Source of the DNA: Planctomycetota bacterium
GTDB lineage: Bacteria; Planctomycetota; Planctomycetia; Pirellulales; Pirellulaceae
Direction: 5' to 3'
Assembly: GCA_963204995.1 (NCBI GenBank)
Contig: CAUJKL010000008.1
Coordinates: forward strand, 1-45,506
Length of the DNA: 45,506 nt
Under the pieces are notes generated by a model. That model had not been told where the DNA came from. It worked only from the letters and a program-made list of their open reading frames with translations, and made no database searches. This document shows positions 22,875 through 32,126 of this stretch, in pieces (position 1 is the stretch's first letter; each line of letters begins with the position of its first letter). Position numbers and translations under genes: made by a program.

Positions 22875-23087
22875 TCAACCAGCCATTTCGGCTAGGCCCG
22901 AGAACGCGTCGTCTGTAGCAGCACGGACCGTTGCGTCGCGCGAGGCCAATTCCGCGCGCCGGATTCCGACAGCCGGTGGCGCTGCGAAGCCAATTCGAAC
23001 CCGGCCACCTCGAATTGCCAGTATCGTGACGACGACATCACCATCGATTACGATCTGTTCTCCTGTTTTGCGACTTAGCACCAACAT
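22875..23087 (-). CDS. csrA: Carbon storage regulator CsrA
   Basis: A 70-aa RNA-binding post-transcriptional regulator. It has the family start MLVLSRKTGEQIVIDGDVVV and the core GGRVRIGFAAPPAVGIRRAE, where the Arg after I-R-R contacts GGA motifs in mRNA leaders. The C-terminal tail (ATDDAFSGLAEMAG) is a little longer than in the Escherichia coli protein. AAGGAG precedes the ATG. It stands alone between a secreted protein gene and a Ser/Thr kinase. No adjacent flagellar genes are seen. Confidence 0.93.
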   Translation of the reverse strand: MLVLSRKTGEQIVIDGDVVVTILAIRGGRVRIGFAAPPAVGIRRAELASRDATVRAATDDAFSGLAEMAG

Positions 23088-23257
23088 GGCTGTTGCTCCT
23101 TGCTACTAAATGTGACTCCGTTCAAACCTTCGCCGGTGCGAACGTCGCAACCCAAATCGTCGGTCGTATATGAATCAACGAAAATGACGCGACAGAGCGC
23201 GCGCGGAATCGCGAAATCTTTAACAATTTCTGCTGAAAGAGCGAAAATCGCCTAACG

Positions 23258-25558
23258 TCACCCCGCAGCGGGTGGGGGCAGTAACGACGGGTCGAGCTGA
23301 TTCGCTCGTTCAAAGTCTCGTTGGGCACGATCCGCATGTCCCAGCGCAGCATGTGCCAGCCCTCGATCATAGAAGCACTCGGCACGATGCGGTTCAAGCG
23401 CCACACACGCCCCAAATGCAGCGACGGCATCGTCATATTGACCGAGTCGATAGGTGCTAATTCCGCGGTAGAAGTTAGTCCAGAAATTATCGGGGGCAAG
23501 ATCGACAGCCTGTTGAAACTCGTCGGCGGCTTGCTCAAGTTGATCGCCTTGTAACAGCGAACGCCCCAACGAATAGTGTCCCCAAGCGGTTTTCGGGTGT
23601 AGCTTCGCGCTTTGCTTGGCGTAGTCTTCGGCGACGCGGTTCATCCCAACGGCGTTCGCGTGTCGTTGAACTTCCCGACACAGGGCGGGACTGAGACCGA
23701 ACAAGCGGCCAGCTTCTTTCAGAATTGAAACTCCTTGCCGCCGGATCGCGTTCGATTGGTTTGCCGGTGACAGTCGGACTCGCAGGTCGGTCCACAGAAT
23801 GGCGAGGTCAAGGAAGTCCGTTCGGATCTGTTCATCCAGAGCGGAGGTCGATTCGCGTGGCGTCACTTCGGTGACTGCAGCGCGTTCGTCCCAGACTCTT
23901 TCGCACATCGCTTCAATCGCATGCAATTGGTCATCCGGTAACGTTCGTGGGCCGTCAAGAAACCGTAGCCGGTCCACCACGACATGCAATTGACGAGTCG
24001 TTTCGGCGAGTGCGGTAGAAGCCAACTGATCACGCAGTTTCTGCTTCAATTCGCCATTGCCTGGCATCCAAGCGATCGCCGATAACCCCGTTTGCAACGT
24101 GTCCACCGCATGCTCATATTCATTGGTCAAGGTAAGTTCGCGGGCCTGCCAGGAAGCCAATTCTGCCTGGTGAACGCAACTTGAGTACCACCAGCCAATC
24201 AGCAAAATGATTACACCGACCACGCATATTCCCATTCGGTACAACCAACGCGCCGTCGTAACGCTGTGTTCTTGATGCATACCGGAGCGGCTACCGGGCT
24301 CGACGAGGCATCTTCGCAACTCCATCGCCAGCGATTCAGCGTTCGGGAAGCGTAACGCTGGGTCACGCTGCAAACACCGCCCAAGCACACTTGCCAACTT
24401 CCCGTCAAGCGGCGATCCAAACCGGTTCGATATCCGTGGCAACAAGCGGAGATCGCCGTCAGCGGGAAGGTAGCCCAGCAACATCTCATGCAGTAGCACG
24501 CCTAACGCAAAGATGTCCGCGCGTCGATCGACGACATATTCCTCGGCTCGGCCCGTCCGGATCGCGTCGAGCAGGGCATGTTGCTCGGGTGACATATAAC
24601 CTGTCGTTCCGCCGATCCAATCGATCCGCTTCGCAGCCAGATCGGTTGCTTCTCGTGCCAAATGAAAATCCAACAACATCGGTTGGCCATCGCTTGCCAG
24701 TAGCACGTTCGAAGGCTTTACATCGAGATGCAAAAGCCCTCGCTCGTGGGCATAGTGCAACGCGTCGGCAAGACACGCACCGATCCAACAGACCGCTTGC
24801 GTGTAAGATGCGCGGGCCAGAAACTGCCTCGCGGGACCGCGAATCGCGACGGCCTCCGGTGCGGTATCCAGCGGTGTCTCTTCGAGCAGTGCCGCGAGAT
24901 CCTTTCCAGATCGCGCGTTCGACGGTCGCGACTCGAGCGAGTCAAGAATCTGTCCAAGCGTCCGCCCGCCCAGGTAGGGCATGCACAGAACCCGAAGCCC
25001 CTGCTCCGGAAACTCCTGCATTAGGTAAACAGGTACGATCCCTGAATGCTGAAGACGTGCCAGCGACAAGTGTTCGTCGCCAATCCGCGGCGTCACTTTC
25101 AAGACAACTTGTCGGTCGGAGAGCGCTGGTTGTGTCGCTAAGAATACGCGGCCCGCGGCACCACGTCCGAGTTCCGCGATGAGTTGAAACTCGCCAAACT
25201 GTTCTCCGACTTGTGGAAAGTCGATGCTGCGGGTGGGGAAGGCCAGCATCTCGTAGCAATCGAGCAACATTTGGAGTTGCGATTTCCAACGGGGAAAGCG
25301 TCGCATGAGTTCAGCTCGATTGACGACCTGACCGTCCTCTTCGCGCAGGCACAACTCTTCGTAGATAAGCGGGATGACAACATCAGATCCTGCCTCGGTC
25401 GCATCATGCTGGGCCAACACCTCTTCGACCGCAATTCGCTCACCGGCCTGCCAAGCGGCCGCCAACTCGTCAACGAGCGTTGCAGCCAGGGGCGTAAGCT
25501 GTCGCGAAACACTTGTCAGCCGTGGCGGTGATGCACCCTGACTTGATCCGGTGGACAT
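23258..25558 (-). CDS. Membrane Ser/Thr protein kinase with TPR sensor
   Basis: A 766-aa kinase. The catalytic domain covers about residues 120-415: glycine loop LGRGAAGRVFLA, Lys154 in VVLKV, catalytic loop HLDVKPSN (Asp279), DFH in place of DFG at 297-299, then GTTGYMSPEQ and ADIFALGVLLHEML. One TM helix follows (MGICVVGVIILLIGWW, about 443-458). The outer part ends in tetratricopeptide repeats (AWGHYSLGRSLLQGDQLEQA; FYRGISTYRLGQYDDAVAAF). GAGG before the ATG at 25558 fixes the start, seven bases after the sigma factor stop. Operon position points to a role in sigma factor control, as in other planctomycete sigma-kinase pairs. Confidence 0.9.
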   Translation of the reverse strand: MSTGSSQGASPPRLTSVSRQLTPLAATLVDELAAAWQAGERIAVEEVLAQHDATEAGSDVVIPLIYEELCLREEDGQVVNRAELMRRFPRWKSQLQMLLDCYEMLAFPTRSIDFPQVGEQFGEFQLIAELGRGAAGRVFLATQPALSDRQVVLKVTPRIGDEHLSLARLQHSGIVPVYLMQEFPEQGLRVLCMPYLGGRTLGQILDSLESRPSNARSGKDLAALLEETPLDTAPEAVAIRGPARQFLARASYTQAVCWIGACLADALHYAHERGLLHLDVKPSNVLLASDGQPMLLDFHLAREATDLAAKRIDWIGGTTGYMSPEQHALLDAIRTGRAEEYVVDRRADIFALGVLLHEMLLGYLPADGDLRLLPRISNRFGSPLDGKLASVLGRCLQRDPALRFPNAESLAMELRRCLVEPGSRSGMHQEHSVTTARWLYRMGICVVGVIILLIGWWYSSCVHQAELASWQARELTLTNEYEHAVDTLQTGLSAIAWMPGNGELKQKLRDQLASTALAETTRQLHVVVDRLRFLDGPRTLPDDQLHAIEAMCERVWDERAAVTEVTPRESTSALDEQIRTDFLDLAILWTDLRVRLSPANQSNAIRRQGVSILKEAGRLFGLSPALCREVQRHANAVGMNRVAEDYAKQSAKLHPKTAWGHYSLGRSLLQGDQLEQAADEFQQAVDLAPDNFWTNFYRGISTYRLGQYDDAVAAFGACVALEPHRAECFYDRGLAHAALGHADRAQRDFERANQLDPSLLPPPAAG

Positions 25559-25565
25559 CGGAACC

Positions 25566-26225
25566 TCACCGTAATTCCGGTGCCCGTTCCTTGGCGGCCC
25601 GTTCCATGGAGGCTGCGTTACGGGCATCACCCTTTGAATTCGATGAGTCATGATTTCGCTGCGCCACGAACTGCCGCGCCAGATCATAAAGAATTCTGCG
25701 GACACTACTCTCGTGGTAGCCAGTCTGGGCCGCAATCTCGGCCAATGACTTGCCTTGCCGCTTCAATTCCAACAACACACGGTGCGATTCCGAGCATGAA
25801 CCGACCATTTCGCCCCACAACTCATCAACACGAACTTGTTGGCTCGGGCGTGGAGCATGCTCATGCCCAAGGTGATTCTCGTCGTCGGTGGTCAGCGACC
25901 GCTCGTTTTGCAGCGTCGTTCGCTGCTGACGGACCCGATCGAGAAATCGATTCTTCGTGACCTTCACAAGAAACGCTTTGAGGTGCCCCGAGTCGTCAAA
26001 GTGCCAACGGGCGTCGCGGAAACCAACGAGCAAGTCGGCCCACACGGATTGCACGATGTCCGAGGAATCAAACTTAGCTTGCAACCGGCCCGTGATTTGT
26101 CGTCGCACGATCATTCTTAAATACGGCTCGTACTTCGCGAACACTTGTTCGGCAGCAGCAAGATCACCGTTGTTCAACCGGACCACCAACTCATTCAGGC
26201 TATGTTCGTCACGCTCCAAGTTCAT
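25566..26225 (-). CDS. ECF-type RNA polymerase sigma factor
   Basis: A 219-aa sigma-70 family factor. Region 2 reads FDSSDIVQSVWADLLVGF with LKAFLVKVTKNRFLDRVRQQ, and region 4 has a helix-turn-helix SLAEIAAQTGYHESSVRRIL. The C-terminus carries an extra basic, Ser/Asn-rich tail. GGAAGGA lies before the ATG at 26225. This ATG overlaps the stop of the upstream membrane protein gene by four bases (ATGA), and the kinase gene follows after seven bases. No ordinary anti-sigma zinc-finger gene is present, so control may come from the membrane protein or the kinase. Confidence 0.92.
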   Translation of the reverse strand: MNLERDEHSLNELVVRLNNGDLAAAEQVFAKYEPYLRMIVRRQITGRLQAKFDSSDIVQSVWADLLVGFRDARWHFDDSGHLKAFLVKVTKNRFLDRVRQQRTTLQNERSLTTDDENHLGHEHAPRPSQQVRVDELWGEMVGSCSESHRVLLELKRQGKSLAEIAAQTGYHESSVRRILYDLARQFVAQRNHDSSNSKGDARNAASMERAAKERAPELR

Positions 26226-27331
26226 CCCGTCGTCCTTCCGGGAAGTCCTGAACATTCGGGATACATCCACAGCGCGACTTGTGCGTCGAGAAGGTGCTGC
26301 GCGGAACGAGACTCGGCATCTCGTCTTTGCCTTCGAATGATCTCGGCGGCAATCACTCCCGCCGTCGCCGAAAGCGCCCACGCGGAAATCGGCAGGCTCT
26401 CGATTATCGTAGAAGTTTTGCTGCGGAGGACTTCGAGATCGTCTAGCAACTGAGTCATCGCGATATCAATTGCCGCATAGTCGCCCGTAAGACTGCCCGT
26501 AAGACTAGCCGTCACCAACGCACCGGCTTGGGGAACGATATGGCTAACGATTCCCGTCACCGACGCGCGATCTGTCGTCGATTGTTGTTCGTGGTTTGTT
26601 TGATCCGTTACAGGCTGTAGTTCCAAAGTGGCCGCCGAAAGATGCTGCTGCGAAACATCGTCCGCTGCGGGAATCGACAGGTCTGCCTCCGCGTCCGTGA
26701 GATCGTCGGGCATGGCCTTGGGCGGGGTGTATTGCTCGTCGTGCGGTAGTACCGCAATCGCATTCCTCACAGCATCGAGGCTGGCTGAATCCGCTGCCGC
26801 ACTTGGGACCGCAGTCGTCGTCGGTGACAACATTGCCGACCCGTCAGGTTTCTGCGTGACGACTGGTATCGTGAGCACACGGGCTGGGGGCACCAAGTTG
26901 GTTGAATTTCCAACTGACGTCGCCACCTCTTGTTTTGACGACTTCCCTGTGCCTTCACCTTCACCTGCCGAAGCAGTATTGGAGGGGCTCTTATCCGCGA
27001 TCTCGTCAACGTCATTGTCGGTAGAACGACTCGACGGATCATCTTCGCCATCGTAATCTTGCTCGATAACGGTCAGCCGATAACCGACTGCGCTGATCTC
27101 CGAGACCAGCTCGTACCGACCCTGAACGACATCATGTTGCCCCGTGGATTCGCTTCTCGCAGTCGCAGCCGAGGAGGGGAAGATTACGACAGTTCGAACA
27201 TCAACCACCAGAATTAAGTCGTCGATATCGGCTTGTTGCTCGAACGGCACCGAGTCGGCATTCAACAGGCAGCGATCCTCAAGTTGTTCAACGGCCAGAC
27301 GTCGCTTGCGGCTTTTCAACATAAGTACCAT
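26222..27331 (-). CDS. Membrane-anchored LEDRC-motif protein coupled to sigma factor
   Basis: A 369-aa protein. The N-terminus has a basic stretch and LAVEQLEDRCLLNADS, the planctomycete sorting-like motif. The long middle is acidic and Ser/Thr-rich with no known domain. A late hydrophobic segment (ISAWALSATAGVIAAEII) is followed by the basic RRQRRDAESR, so a C-terminal cytoplasmic tail of about 30 residues is predicted. GGAG precedes the ATG at 27331. The stop overlaps the sigma factor start, which implies linked expression. It could be the sensor or anti-sigma partner, but this rests only on gene order and topology. Confidence 0.7.
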   Translation of the reverse strand: MVLMLKSRKRRLAVEQLEDRCLLNADSVPFEQQADIDDLILVVDVRTVVIFPSSAATARSESTGQHDVVQGRYELVSEISAVGYRLTVIEQDYDGEDDPSSRSTDNDVDEIADKSPSNTASAGEGEGTGKSSKQEVATSVGNSTNLVPPARVLTIPVVTQKPDGSAMLSPTTTAVPSAAADSASLDAVRNAIAVLPHDEQYTPPKAMPDDLTDAEADLSIPAADDVSQQHLSAATLELQPVTDQTNHEQQSTTDRASVTGIVSHIVPQAGALVTASLTGSLTGDYAAIDIAMTQLLDDLEVLRSKTSTIIESLPISAWALSATAGVIAAEIIRRQRRDAESRSAQHLLDAQVALWMYPECSGLPGRTTG

Positions 27332-27487
27332 AGAACGAACTCCGTATAGCACGATCAAGCGGTAACATCTTTGCTTATTGTACGCACGCTTCACGAATCA
27401 ACAACATCTTTGTCGTAGTCCGCGAATCGCCTGCGCGACCTGCTTTTGAAGTCGATGCTATCGTTTCAGAAAGCGTCAGCAAAACAG

Positions 27488-27518
27488 CGTACGACGGCCC
27501 ACTCAAGGCCGTCGTACG
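27488..27518 (-). terminator. Hairpin after the PepSY-like gene
   Basis: A perfect 12-bp inverted repeat (27488-27499 with 27507-27518, CGTACGACGGCC) with a seven-base loop. On the minus strand it is followed by a short GTTTTGC tract, so termination after the gene ending at 27556 is likely though the T run is weak. Confidence 0.6.
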
Positions 27519-27555
27519 AGATCACGGTTTCGACTACGCTATTCGAAGGGGCTTC

Positions 27556-28083
27556 TCATCGGGCGTCGTTATCTTCGGTCTCTCCATCTTCGTGATCAAT
27601 CTCAACACGTTGGCCTGTTGGAGCGACCAAGACTTCCTTTTCCTGGCCGTCGATTTCTGCTTCGACCTCGTACAGCACGATTGTTTTCTTCTCCAGATTT
27701 AGTTTCGTGCCTTTCGGGAAAGCGTTGGTCGCGGCACGCTGCACGGCCTTCGGCATGGCGTCCAAATTGACGACCTGTTCGGTTTGAACTACATCGCCGT
27801 GTTCGGTGACTTCGGCCTCGTGTTCGACGCCACTGGCTTGCCAACTTGCTTCGTAGACCTTGACGCCATCCTCGTCTTCCATCGTCACTTCACCCAGCTT
27901 CGCGTCACCTGCAAGCTTGGTCAGGGCGTCGCGGGCCGCTGCCGGTAGTTTATCCAGCGTCACTACCTGAGCGTCGTCTTGCTCCATGTCATTTTTGTCC
28001 TCCTTGTCTTTCGCGGCAGCCGCGAAGCCAACCGCTGTACCGATTACCAAAACTGCCGACACTGCAAGCAACCATTTTGACAT
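27556..28083 (-). CDS. Periplasmic PepSY-like protein, 175 aa
   Basis: A signal peptide (MSKWLLAVSAVLVIGTAVGF then AAAA) precedes an acidic linker and two PepSY-like repeats. The first has LDKLPAAARDALTKLAGDA with VKVYEASWQASGVEHEAEV, and the second has LDAMPKAVQRAATNAFPKG with VLYEVEAEIDGQEKEVLV. Such domains often act as inhibitors or binding modules in the periplasm. The C-terminus is strongly acidic. GGAGAG lies before the ATG at 28083, which is preferred over a GTG one codon upstream. A hairpin lies downstream, so it is probably a single-gene unit. Confidence 0.8.
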   Translation of the reverse strand: MSKWLLAVSAVLVIGTAVGFAAAAKDKEDKNDMEQDDAQVVTLDKLPAAARDALTKLAGDAKLGEVTMEDEDGVKVYEASWQASGVEHEAEVTEHGDVVQTEQVVNLDAMPKAVQRAATNAFPKGTKLNLEKKTIVLYEVEAEIDGQEKEVLVAPTGQRVEIDHEDGETEDNDAR

Positions 28084-28150
28084 CACATTCTCTCCGAAAT
28101 ACAGTTGTGAACTTCATGGCCAAAGAACGACATGTCTTCGGCGTTCGTAG

Positions 28151-28192
28151 GTGAAGTGTACTGCCAGAAAATGATAGGACGATGAGCGAGGA
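28151..28192 (+). repeat. Dispersed GTGAAGTGTACYGCC element, copy 2
   Basis: The partner of the element at 18725-18766. It lies in the 340-base gap between the PepSY-like gene and the LptF/G-like gene. I see no other feature in that gap. Confidence 0.55.
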
Positions 28193-28420
28193 TTCGCCTA
28201 AGCAGGGAGACCGCTTCTCTCTTCGCGAACGAACCATCAGATTCGTCGGCGATCGGATTCAATCTCAAACTTCCAGACCAAGCGAGGCTTCCGCTTGTTG
28301 AGACGGCCAAATACAGCGACACCCCACCTTTAATGCATTCGCACCTGAACCCGAGGCCGGTCACAGCCTCTACTGGCGATTTCAGGTTGCGAGTACATGC
28401 AGCAGAATCCGACGCAAGAT

Positions 28421-29605
28421 TCAATGACGGATTGTGCGTCGAATCATAAAACACCCCGCTGCCATCATCACCACATTCGCAAGCCAAACAGAGTAGGGAG
28501 GCAAATCGCCCGATTTCGATAAATCGACGCCGTAGGCAAGAAGCGGATAATACACGATCAAAATGGGCAGGAAACATGCAATGAAGCTGGTCCAAACATC
28601 CGCGCTGCGCATGCGCACCGCTAGTGGCGCGCCGACTAGCACAAAGGCGAAGCAACTGAACCCATTCGCCCAACGCCGCCAAGGTTCCGTCTGTAATCGA
28701 GAGAGTCTGGCTTCGCCGCCAGCGATCGCGCCTTGTTGCTGACTCCATCGTTCATCGTTCAACTCTGCGAACTCGCCCGTCATTAACTGGTAGGCCACGT
28801 CGGCTGCCAGCGTGCGTTCGAGATCTTCGAGAGCGATTCGTTGGCTGATGATCTCGCCTGGGATTCGCCGCAATGCCGTATCCGCAGGGCGCAGCGCACC
28901 ACCAGCCTTGCGCGACGCGTTCGACAATGGAACTTCGATCAACTCGGTGTCGGGAAAGTCCATCCGGATGCTGTCACCGCGCTCGATCTCGCCGTTGGTC
29001 ATCGAGATCAGCAACACATCTCGTTCTGCGTCGGTATCGATTTCCGCAAACTCGGCCGTCAGTACGATCGGCGGGCTGTCATCATCTTCATATAACTTCA
29101 CGGTCGGACGGACGAGAACATGATCCTGGACGTCTTTCACGTTGATCGAGAGTCGATCTGTGCTGTACGAGCGGCTCGATCGCAACATCCCATAAGCGAT
29201 TTGTTCGGCAGACTCCAAGGCGACACGCTTCAAACCGATTCGGCCCCAAGCCGCCACGTCGTTCAACCAGACGGCTCCCAGGCTGACCGCAAACGCGAAC
29301 AGCAGCGAGGGCCACAGCAATGCCATGGGCGAAATTCCGAGCGACTTGATCGCGGTAACTTCATTCATGGCCGACATGCGACCGTAGATGCTGCACGCGG
29401 CAAATAAAGTTGTTCCGGGCACGACATAAGCCAATGCCACGGGCAACGCATAGGGAAGCAATTTGACCACCGCCGTCGGACCGAGACCTTGGCGGATCGC
29501 CTCCTGGCCGACAACGACGAAGATCATTCCGGCCGTCATGCACACGGACATGACGACCGAAAGCTTGATGAATTCAGCCAGAATGTAGCGAGTGATCCGA
29601 CGCAT
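28421..29605 (-). CDS. LptF/LptG-type permease
   Basis: A 394-aa inner-membrane protein of the YjgP/YjgQ family, which with LptB moves lipopolysaccharide out of the inner membrane. It begins with RRITRYILAEFIKLSVVMSV and has the usual two N-terminal helices, GRMSAMNEVTAIKSLGIS after the second (a family hallmark), a third helix, a periplasmic beta-rich domain, and three C-terminal helices (FSCFAFVLVGAPLAVRMR, FIACFLPILIVYYPLLAYG, VWLANVVMMAAGCFMI). The length is normal. ATG 29605 is preferred over a TTG one codon upstream. The partner permease gene is not in the window. Confidence 0.85.
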   Translation of the reverse strand: MRRITRYILAEFIKLSVVMSVCMTAGMIFVVVGQEAIRQGLGPTAVVKLLPYALPVALAYVVPGTTLFAACSIYGRMSAMNEVTAIKSLGISPMALLWPSLLFAFAVSLGAVWLNDVAAWGRIGLKRVALESAEQIAYGMLRSSRSYSTDRLSINVKDVQDHVLVRPTVKLYEDDDSPPIVLTAEFAEIDTDAERDVLLISMTNGEIERGDSIRMDFPDTELIEVPLSNASRKAGGALRPADTALRRIPGEIISQRIALEDLERTLAADVAYQLMTGEFAELNDERWSQQQGAIAGGEARLSRLQTEPWRRWANGFSCFAFVLVGAPLAVRMRSADVWTSFIACFLPILIVYYPLLAYGVDLSKSGDLPPYSVWLANVVMMAAGCFMIRRTIRH

Positions 29606-30002
29606 CAACGATCCCTGTTCGTGCTGCGGACAAGTGCGGGGCGTTAGCGATTACGGGCAAACCAGATGCCAACCTTCGACGTCATATCCAACACCGATAC
29701 CAAGTCTTCGCGTAACAAAGGCTTGCGACTCTAGCAGGCCCAGTCCTAACCCGGATTATTCAAGGCATCCGTAGGCCGTATCAAGCAAACCATTGTCGCG
29801 CCGGAACTTCGGTCGCAATTTACGGCGGTCTCGGTGGCGCAAAGCGTTCGAGTACAAATTGGTTTACTCAGCTACGGCATGGGTTTGCGACCTCGATCCG
29901 GCCTACAGTGAATAGTCCAGTCCTAACGCGGAGACACTGTAACAATTTCACAGTTGGCTTGAAACGACAGTTCATGGCCGTTTAACGCGAGCTTGCGGCG
30001 AG
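29606..30002. other. Gene-free stretch
   Basis: About 400 bases between the minus-strand LptF/G-like gene and the PP2C gene. No open frame, strong hairpin or repeat stood out. A promoter for the permease probably lies here. Confidence 0.4.
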
Positions 30003-31310
30003 CTACAGTTCAATCGCGGAATCGCTAGCATCCTTGTTCATCGCTTCACGGATATTCTCCATGAGCAACGAAACCGCTCGTGCCGAGTCGCGGATTGCGT
30101 CCTCGGGGCGGGCGCTGGCTGTCGCCGCTGCCGCTTTTTGGCAATTCAAATCGAATTCGGTCCAGTCGATCTCATACTTTGCGGCAGCTGGTGCATGACG
30201 CAGTTCGCCGGTTATCTTGGCGAGCGTCGCAGCAAACTCCGGTGAATTCGGACAATCCGCAGACGTGTATGGACCCTTACCAAGCTTCTGACCGGTTCCC
30301 AATTCAATACCCTTCGCTTCGTTCCGCTTCCTAAGGACGAACCCGACGAGAGCGACGACGAGACCGATCACCAGTGAGCCCAAAGCGGCTAGCATGTTCC
30401 CAATGACCGAAAGCAGCAGTGCGGCGAGGAAGAACACGGCGATGCCGACGAGAAATGCAAGTTCCGATTTCGGATCGTGTTTCACTCGGCCAATCTTGAT
30501 CGGCGCCGCGTCGGTTTCTGCGGACGCCAGCTCGCTACCCGTGACCTGCGCCACGATGACGGTGATGTTATCCGGTCCGCCTCGAAGATTCGCCAGATCA
30601 ACGAGCAACTGCCCGGCCTCGTGTGGCTCCAAGTTCCGCAGGACGGCCGCAATTTCCTCATCCGTCACACGCGCCATCAACCCGTCGCTGCAGAGCAGGA
30701 ATGTATCGCCGACGACAACCTTGTAAGGCCCTTCAATATCAACCTGCACGTGGGCATTCGGGCCTAACGAACGCGTAATGACGTTCTTGGGGATTGAGTG
30801 GGCCAATTCGGAATCGCCGTCGAACTGACCGGCATCTCGCAACTCCCACACAAGGCTATGGTCGCGAGTGAGTTGATGAAGCTTCTTACCACGCACTCGA
30901 TAGACGCGACTGTCGCCAATGTGCCCGATCAACGCACCTTGGGGGAGCAAGGCCATGGCGCTGGCCGTCGTTCCCATCGCGCGAAAGTCGCTGTTGGCCT
31001 GGCCGCGACGATAGACTTCGCTGTTCGTTTCGACGATCGCTTTCTGCAACGCCTCGGGCGGGGACAACTCTCGATACTTGCGGTAGAGATGGGGAACGCC
31101 ATCGACGGCGATTTTGCTTGCCAGTTCACCAGCCGCGTGAGCCCCCATGCCGTCCGCCACCATGAAGAAGTGCCCACGTGCTTGCCATTCGTCCTGATCG
31201 CTCGCCAGAACCACCGAGTGCGAATCCTGGTTGTTTGCGCGCCGCATCCCGATATCGGTAAGCGCGACATGCGCCAGAGCAACCGGCCAATTCGACTCTC
31301 GATCCGCCAT
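30003..31310 (-). CDS. PP2C-type Ser/Thr protein phosphatase, membrane-bound
   Basis: A 435-aa phosphatase. Residues about 1-260 form a bacterial PP2C domain with the metal-binding motifs in order: MRRANNQDS, FFMVADGMGAHAAGE, LIGHIGDSRVYR, LLCSDGLMARV and GGPDNITVIVAQV. A charged linker is followed by two adjacent hydrophobic helices (LAFLVGIAVFFLAALLL; LAALGSLVIGLVVALVGFVL) and a soluble C-terminal domain of about 100 residues. It would oppose Ser/Thr kinases such as the one at 23.3-25.6 kb, but they are not in one operon. The Shine-Dalgarno sequence is unclear. Confidence 0.9.
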   Translation of the reverse strand: MADRESNWPVALAHVALTDIGMRRANNQDSHSVVLASDQDEWQARGHFFMVADGMGAHAAGELASKIAVDGVPHLYRKYRELSPPEALQKAIVETNSEVYRRGQANSDFRAMGTTASAMALLPQGALIGHIGDSRVYRVRGKKLHQLTRDHSLVWELRDAGQFDGDSELAHSIPKNVITRSLGPNAHVQVDIEGPYKVVVGDTFLLCSDGLMARVTDEEIAAVLRNLEPHEAGQLLVDLANLRGGPDNITVIVAQVTGSELASAETDAAPIKIGRVKHDPKSELAFLVGIAVFFLAALLLSVIGNMLAALGSLVIGLVVALVGFVLRKRNEAKGIELGTGQKLGKGPYTSADCPNSPEFAATLAKITGELRHAPAAAKYEIDWTEFDLNCQKAAAATASARPEDAIRDSARAVSLLMENIREAMNKDASDSAIEL

Positions 31311-31470
31311 CTGGCGTCCGACTCCAGTCTAGAAAACCATGCAGTTAAGGAACTTAGGGCACATCGCCTCCCCAATACAAGCAACGCTACCATTCTAACC
31401 TGATAGACGTGGCGGATGGTAGACGCGGAGCGAATTCGCCTGGCTGGGCTCCGCTGGCTGCTTCACGGTG

Positions 31471-31498
31471 GGAATTTTCGGCCTGGAATTTTCGGCCT
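31471..31498. repeat. Two tandem 14-bp copies
   Basis: GGAATTTTCGGCCT occurs twice in a row upstream of the PEGA lipoprotein gene. It may be simple slippage or part of its promoter region. Confidence 0.6.
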
Positions 31499-31568
31499 GG
31501 AGTTGGGCAACGGCACCCCGTATACTCCCGCCGCTCCTCTTTTGAACTAATCTCGCCGGTTTCCCATC

Positions 31569-32078
31569 GTGAAATCTACTAGCACCCTGTGGCTGCTGTT
31601 GGTCGTCGTCGTTTGCACAACGCAGAGCGGCTGTCTGCGCCGACGCATGACCATTCGGACAAACCCACCCGGTGCCGTGGCTTTTGTCGATGATCAACGG
31701 ATTGGGGTGACGCCGGTTTCGACATCCTTTACTTACTACGGCACACGGAAGATCCAATTGTTCAAAGACGGCTTTGAACCGCTGACCGTGAAGCAGCAAT
31801 TCTCCGTCCCCTGGTACGAGTATCCGCCACTCGACTTCGTCGTAGAGAATCTGTGGCCTCGCGAGATCCGTGATGAACGAGTGGTCGATTTCGAGATGAT
31901 CCCGCAGCAAATCGTTCCCAATGACGAACTGCTGGGACGAGCGGAAACGTTACGCAGCAATGCACAAGCCGGGCATGTCACACCGCTCTGGACTCCACCG
32001 ACTGGTCAGCCGCTGCCATCGACGCAATCGCCGCCGCCAAGCGGCAGTCCCGAAACAAATTCCGTACGACGCCCCTAG
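31569..32078 (+). CDS. PEGA-domain lipoprotein
   Basis: A 169-aa envelope lipoprotein. The signal peptide ends in the lipobox TQSGC (Cys22). A PEGA domain follows: RTNPPGAVAFVDDQRIGVTP then GTRKIQLFKDGFEPLTVK. The C-terminal third is Pro/Ser/Thr-rich and probably disordered. The start is GTG at 31569; no later Met offers a signal peptide. PEGA domains are thought to help surface anchoring or protein contact. It is divergent from the PP2C gene and stands alone on the plus strand. Confidence 0.85.
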   Translation: MKSTSTLWLLLVVVVCTTQSGCLRRRMTIRTNPPGAVAFVDDQRIGVTPVSTSFTYYGTRKIQLFKDGFEPLTVKQQFSVPWYEYPPLDFVVENLWPREIRDERVVDFEMIPQQIVPNDELLGRAETLRSNAQAGHVTPLWTPPTGQPLPSTQSPPPSGSPETNSVRRP

Positions 32079-32126
32079 CACAACCTTTCTCGGCCCCGAC
32101 CCACCTTCGGCGTGTACCCGGTCTGT

